From: Nitrososphaera_A sp036522495
Lineage (GTDB): Archaea > Thermoproteota > Nitrososphaeria > Nitrososphaerales > Nitrososphaeraceae
Reading direction: 5' to 3'
Assembly (NCBI GenBank): GCA_036522495.1
Contig: DATDFS010000075.1
Location: 1 to 9,949 of the forward strand
Length of the DNA stretch: 9,949 nucleotides
The notes under the pieces are model-generated. The model searched no databases. It was given only the letters and a program-made list of their open reading frames with translations, and was not told the DNA's origin. The stretch's first letter is position 1. Each line of letters opens with the position of its first letter. The position numbers and the translations under genes are program-made. Below, in pieces: positions 7,229-9,949 of this stretch.

Positions 7229-7273
7229 TCTTTTCAATAATATACACTATCAATAAACAAGTCAAAAGTTATT

Positions 7274-7293
7274 ATTCTATTTTATATTAGAAT
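7274..7293. repeat. Small dyad in the divergent promoter region
   Basis: ATTCTA and TAGAAT form a perfect 6-base inverted repeat around an 8-base T/A-rich centre that itself resembles a TATA box. It lies between the divergent phosphoribosyltransferase and zinc-finger genes, so it could be an operator. In such AT-rich DNA a dyad of this size can occur by chance. Confidence 0.25.
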
Positions 7294-7313
7294 CCTATAT
7301 CTAGTAACGTATT

Positions 7314-7323
7314 AAAATATAAG
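7314..7323 (+). promoter_or_regulatory. TATA-type promoter candidate for the zinc-finger gene
   Basis: AAAATATAAG is centred about 33 bases before the GTG at 7351, which would place the transcript start a few bases upstream of the start codon. A second TATA-like stretch (7280-7289) lies further upstream. Confidence 0.35.
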
Positions 7324-7350
7324 AGAGATGTTATATTATCTATCTTGTAA

Positions 7351-7554
7351 GTGCGAATAAATTCCATAAAATACAAATTGAATTACCATCCGGCAAAATA
7401 CGATCATAAGTCAATGACTTATGTAAAGAAGGATGTGAAGTATGATAATTTTCTGAAGGCCAAGGAACATCAATGGGAATGTGATAAATGTGATTGTACC
7501 TTTTCAAAATATCCCTCGCTTAAAGAACACAAAACTGAGACTCATTCTTACTGA
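7351..7554 (+). CDS. Small single C2H2 zinc-finger protein
   Basis: A 67-residue, Lys-rich protein with one classical C2H2 zinc finger at residues 42-67: C44-x2-C47-x12-H60-x4-H65, with the usual hydrophobic core F51 and L57. The region before it (residues 1-41) is basic and has no recognised domain. Single-finger proteins of this kind are common in Nitrososphaerota, where DNA or RNA binding or protein contacts are assumed rather than shown. A stop codon (7348-7350) sits directly before GTG 7351, so this is the longest possible start; ATG 7414 (residue 22) would still keep the whole finger. The TATA-like box about 33 bases before the GTG favours the GTG. The gene is divergent from the phosphoribosyltransferase gene, so a regulatory link is possible but only inferred. 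Confidence 0.75.
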   Translation: MRINSIKYKLNYHPAKYDHKSMTYVKKDVKYDNFLKAKEHQWECDKCDCTFSKYPSLKEHKTETHSY

Positions 7555-7779
7555 GGCGTGATATCCAGTCACAATATTATGTATTGATAATCCTAAAAAA
7601 AGACGCATATGAGACATCGTCACGCACAAACTGGATATGAAAATATTGTTGATAATGTAAAGACATTAAAAAGTAAGGGACCATCACAAATTGTCATGAA
7701 CCATGCAAGCTAGTAACTTTTGATAATAATCTTATAATATATTCTTCGATATGTATATTAGATCCAAAGTTATTGATTG
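7555..7779. other. AT-rich spacer upstream of the dehydrogenase gene
   Basis: This stretch holds no secure gene. I see a 34-codon open frame (7609-7713) without a ribosome binding site, a 9-base inverted repeat (ATATCCAGT at 7561-7569 and ACTGGATAT at 7630-7638), three copies of TTGATAAT (7584, 7649, 7720), and promoter-like sequence near its right end. Confidence 0.5.
7731..7760 (+). promoter_or_regulatory. Promoter region of the sugar dehydrogenase-like gene
   Basis: Two TATA-like elements are present: CTTATAATAT (7731-7740), which would give a leader of about 15 bases, and GTATATTA (7753-7760), which would give a leaderless transcript starting near the ATG at 7780. No Shine-Dalgarno sequence precedes the ATG, which fits a leaderless or short-leader mRNA. 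Sequence alone does not settle which element is used. Confidence 0.4.
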
Positions 7780-9078
7780 ATGCAAGCCTTGGTAAATGTC
7801 GTTATAGCCTTCTCACTAATTTCACTTTTGATAATGGCTTCCACTATGCCTCATCATTTTGCAAAGGCTCAAGACAAATTCGCAGATACAGAGTTTGTAG
7901 AAGAAGGCAAGCCAAAGCTATTTGATTCAAATTTGAAAATTTCTACAGTTGCTGAGGGATTAAGTACTCCAACAAGTATGGCTTTCGTTGGGCCTGGTGA
8001 TATCTTGGTACTTGAGAAAGATACGGGTATGGTCAAAAGGATAGTCAATGGAAAAGTTCTACCAAATCCCGTATTAGATGTAAATGTTGCGAATTCTGTT
8101 GAAAGATGTTTGTGTGGAATAGCTGTGTCAAAACACGGTTCAACAACTTATGTATTTCTTTACTACACTGAAATTGCGGGAAAAGACGGTGGCGATAAGG
8201 CTGGAATACAGCCAATTGGGAATAGAGTATATAGATATGAGTTATCAGGCGATTCTCTCATTAATCCATTACTTTTGATGGATTTGCCAGCAAATCCTGG
8301 ACCCAGGCACAATGGTGGGGATCTCATGATAGGACCTGATAATAACATTTATGTGACGATTGGGGACGTGGACGGTTCCTTTAAAGGACCAGCAACGGAG
8401 ACCAAGACCCAAAATTACAAGAACGGAGTAGATCCAGACGGAAGAGGTGGCATTTTAAGAATAACCCAAGATGGTCAACCTACAGAGGGAATTCTAGGCG
8501 ATTCCATACCCCTGCGTATTTATTATGCATATGGAATTCGAAATAGTTTCGGTATGGATTTTGATCCTGTATCTGGTAATTTATGGGATACAGAAAATGG
8601 GCCCGGAAACGGTGACGAAATAAATCTAGTATTACCCGGATTTAATAGTGGATGGCAACAGGTACAGGGTTTATCATCAATGGAGGCCTCCTTTAGCGAA
8701 TCTGATCTACAAGACTTTGGAGGAAAAGGACATTATAGTGATCCTGAGCTAGTTTGGGTAAATACCGCGGGACCAACAGCAGTCAAATTTTTGGATTCAA
8801 CAGCCCTTGGTTCTGGATATGAGAACGATATGTTTGTAGGCGATGTCCATAATGGAAGAATCTATCATTTTGATCTTACCTCTGATAGAAAGGACATTGT
8901 TCTTCCCCCAGAGCTTGCATCGAGAGTTATTGAAAAACCAACTTCCCCTGGATTGAGTAGTATTGTGTTTGGTCAAGGTTTTGGCGGAATTACTGATCTA
9001 GAAGTCGGTCCTGATGGAAATCTGTATGTCGTATCAATCGGACTGGGAACTATATTTCAAATAAGCTCTGCATCCTAA
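7780..9078 (+). CDS. Secreted PQQ-dependent sugar dehydrogenase-like (sGDH/YliI family) beta-propeller protein
   Basis: A 432-residue exported protein of the glucose/sorbosone dehydrogenase family, six-bladed propellers that in known members oxidise sugars with PQQ outside the cytoplasmic membrane. The N-terminus has a hydrophobic segment (about residues 4-20) and a likely signal cleavage after AKA (28-30). Family blocks are STPTSMAFVGPGDILVLEK (from 62), RHNGGDLMIGPDNNIYVTIGD (176-196; H177 aligns with the catalytic His144 of Acinetobacter sGDH), YGIRNSFGMDFDP (251-263; R254-N255 align with Arg228-Asn229), LWDTENGPGNGDEINLV (268-284, the calcium/propeller block) and ITDLEVGPDGNLYVVSIG (404-421). 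The usual RNPQG is RNSFG here, so a PQQ contact (Gln231 in sGDH) is replaced by Phe and cofactor and substrate are uncertain. I chose ATG 7780 over TTG 7777. No heme-binding CxxCH is present. It is a monocistronic unit. Confidence 0.85.
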   Translation: MQALVNVVIAFSLISLLIMASTMPHHFAKAQDKFADTEFVEEGKPKLFDSNLKISTVAEGLSTPTSMAFVGPGDILVLEKDTGMVKRIVNGKVLPNPVLDVNVANSVERCLCGIAVSKHGSTTYVFLYYTEIAGKDGGDKAGIQPIGNRVYRYELSGDSLINPLLLMDLPANPGPRHNGGDLMIGPDNNIYVTIGDVDGSFKGPATETKTQNYKNGVDPDGRGGILRITQDGQPTEGILGDSIPLRIYYAYGIRNSFGMDFDPVSGNLWDTENGPGNGDEINLVLPGFNSGWQQVQGLSSMEASFSESDLQDFGGKGHYSDPELVWVNTAGPTAVKFLDSTALGSGYENDMFVGDVHNGRIYHFDLTSDRKDIVLPPELASRVIEKPTSPGLSSIVFGQGFGGITDLEVGPDGNLYVVSIGLGTIFQISSAS

Positions 9079-9150
9079 ATCTCACTGAGTAAATCTCATT
9101 CAATTTTATTGGTACCACATTATGATTTACAATAACATCAAAATAAATTC

Positions 9151-9156
9151 TTTTTT
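9151..9156 (+). terminator. Oligo-T terminator candidate for the dehydrogenase-like gene
   Basis: A T6 run stands 73 bases after the stop at 9078. Further plus-strand T runs follow at 9230-9235 (T6) and 9270-9276 (T7) and could act as back-up sites. Archaeal termination at oligo-T without a hairpin is established, but the exact site is a guess. Confidence 0.35.
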
Positions 9157-9283
9157 GAGAAATAGATTAAATCTTCTCATAAATTAATTATTTGATTACT
9201 AATATACAGTATAGATTTGAATTCAGTTATTTTTTATATTTCAAAACAAAAGAAACTAAAAATAGTTGGTTTTTTTGAGGAGC

Positions 9284-9289
9284 AAAAAA
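9284..9289 (-). terminator. Oligo-T terminator candidate for the DPSL gene
   Basis: A6 on the plus strand reads as T6 on the minus strand, 13 bases after the DPSL stop codon. No stable hairpin precedes it. Confidence 0.4.
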
Positions 9290-9302
9290 GTAAAGCGGAA
9301 TT

Positions 9303-9893
9303 CTAAAGATGAATTAATCCGCCTTGTTGGCCAACATGAGGAGATTGTCCTACATATCTCCTTCTAAAGTGTCCAGAAGGTCGCTTGGAAAGTAACTCAA
9401 TAAACCATGCTTCGTGTTCAACTTCTTCTTGCATAATCCTTTGTGCGATATCATAGGTGCGGGGGTCCTTGCCGGCAGTCATATCACATACTTCACCCCA
9501 CGAACGAATTGCACATTGTTCTGCAGCAAGCAATATTTCTATAATTGGAGTAAGACTTTCCCAATTCTCGGGAAGATATGCATCAGGACATCCTGCCTGA
9601 TCTGCAAATTTTCTAATATCTCTTGGTAATGCTCCACCGAGTTCATATAATCTAGGTACCATAGCTTCAAAGTGATTTCTATCTTCAATCCTGGCCTCTT
9701 CAACTATTTCCTTAATTCCTTCGCCATCCAGGCCGGTACAATGCATTCTTAAAATTGTGTAATAATAATACGTTGTAAATTCAGCACCTACACCTTTTGT
9801 AATTAATTCTTTTAATTTTTCAACATCAACCCCATTCTTCTTTATGACCTCAATTGCAACTATATTTGGAACCTTACCTTTTGTATCACTCAT
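9303..9893 (-). CDS. Dps-like ferritin (DPSL, archaeal thioferritin type)
   Basis: A 196-residue four-helix-bundle ferritin-like protein that in studied relatives (Sulfolobus, Pyrococcus DPSL) forms a 12-subunit cage, stores iron and uses peroxide, protecting the cytoplasm from oxidative stress. Likely di-iron ligands are E38 (GAEFTTYYYYT), E70 or D71 with H74 (ARIEDRNHFEAM), E124 (AAEQC), and E157 with H160 (MQEEVEHEAWF). A cysteine pair, C102 (AGCPDAYLP) and C127 (EQCAIRSWGE), is spaced 25 residues apart like the pair that defines thioferritins next to the metal site. Two further cysteines are C52 and C136. The C-terminal tail (SGHFRRRYVGQSPHV, then Gly/Gln-rich) is typical of archaeal DPSL. 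The start is ATG with no Shine-Dalgarno sequence but a TATA-like box about 27 bases upstream, indicating a leaderless mRNA. A stress operator is not visible. Confidence 0.88.
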   Translation of the reverse strand: MSDTKGKVPNIVAIEVIKKNGVDVEKLKELITKGVGAEFTTYYYYTILRMHCTGLDGEGIKEIVEEARIEDRNHFEAMVPRLYELGGALPRDIRKFADQAGCPDAYLPENWESLTPIIEILLAAEQCAIRSWGEVCDMTAGKDPRTYDIAQRIMQEEVEHEAWFIELLSKRPSGHFRRRYVGQSPHVGQQGGLIHL

Positions 9894-9915
9894 AGAACAA
9901 AAAGTAGATAATATT

Positions 9916-9924
9916 CTATAAAAG
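9916..9924 (-). promoter_or_regulatory. TATA-type promoter of the DPSL gene
   Basis: On the minus strand, AAGACTTTTATAG contains a TATA-like CTTTTATAG centred about 27 bases before the ATG at 9893, with purines directly upstream (BRE-like). That spacing puts the transcript start at or next to the ATG, i.e. a leaderless mRNA. Confidence 0.5.
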
Positions 9925-9949
9925 TCTTCTTATATTATTGATGTTTTAA

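Larger units (their letters stand above)
9079..9302. other. AT-rich convergent spacer
   Basis: This lies between the 3' ends of the dehydrogenase-like gene (+) and the DPSL gene (-). It holds oligo-T tracts on both strands and no ORF, RNA gene or repeat that I can support. Confidence 0.6.

Noticed and set aside
7191..7776. Mobile element, CRISPR array or RNA gene in the accessory-looking region
   Set aside because: There is no transposase-like frame, no regularly spaced repeats and no tRNA- or rRNA-like sequence; the inverted repeats are short and isolated.
9157..9178. GAGAA...TTCTC hairpin in the convergent spacer
   Set aside because: The 5-base stem is bulged and the T-run lies before it on the plus strand, the wrong order for a terminator; likely chance in AT-rich DNA.

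Overview
The window looks like chromosomal DNA of an ammonia-oxidising-type archaeon (Nitrososphaerota/Thaumarchaeota). Three things suggest this: an archaeal-style NADH-dehydrogenase-like complex I operon, small C2H2 zinc-finger and Dps-like (DPSL) proteins, and AT-rich intergenic DNA with archaeal TATA-type promoters giving short-leader or leaderless transcripts. A terrestrial, Nitrososphaera/Nitrosocosmicus-like member is my best guess. The placement is inferred from gene content; no rRNA or tRNA gene was seen.

Positions 1-6461 (+ strand) hold the distal part of a complex I operon: the 3' end of nuoI, then nuoJ, nuoK, nuoM, nuoL and nuoN. M precedes L, the reverse of the E. coli order. The genes are tightly packed, overlapping or only a few bases apart, apart from a 112-base gap between nuoM and nuoL. 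That gap is completely open in one frame: a 40-codon ORF starts on an ATGA overlap with the nuoM stop, has a strong Shine-Dalgarno sequence, and runs into the nuoL start. Together these subunits form the membrane proton-pumping arm plus one iron-sulfur subunit of the peripheral arm. NuoM carries a polar insert of about 45 residues and has Gly in place of the TM8 lysine. NuoL has an insert of about 19 residues. The proton-channel residues otherwise look intact in L, M and N.

Positions 6462-7776 hold a convergent phosphoribosyltransferase gene (- strand), a short divergent promoter region with a small dyad, a 67-codon C2H2 zinc-finger gene (+), and an AT-rich spacer that holds only a doubtful 34-codon ORF.

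Positions 7777-9949 hold a secreted beta-propeller protein of the PQQ-dependent sugar dehydrogenase (sGDH/YliI) family (+). It is followed by a 224-base AT-rich convergent spacer with oligo-T tracts, and then a Dps-like ferritin of the archaeal DPSL ('thioferritin') type (-) whose promoter lies at the right edge. No gene-free stretch exceeds 300 bases. No mobile element, CRISPR array or RNA gene was recognised. I did not find a clear new multi-gene system. The best candidates for novelty are the coupled small ORF and the subunit-specific changes in NuoM and NuoL.
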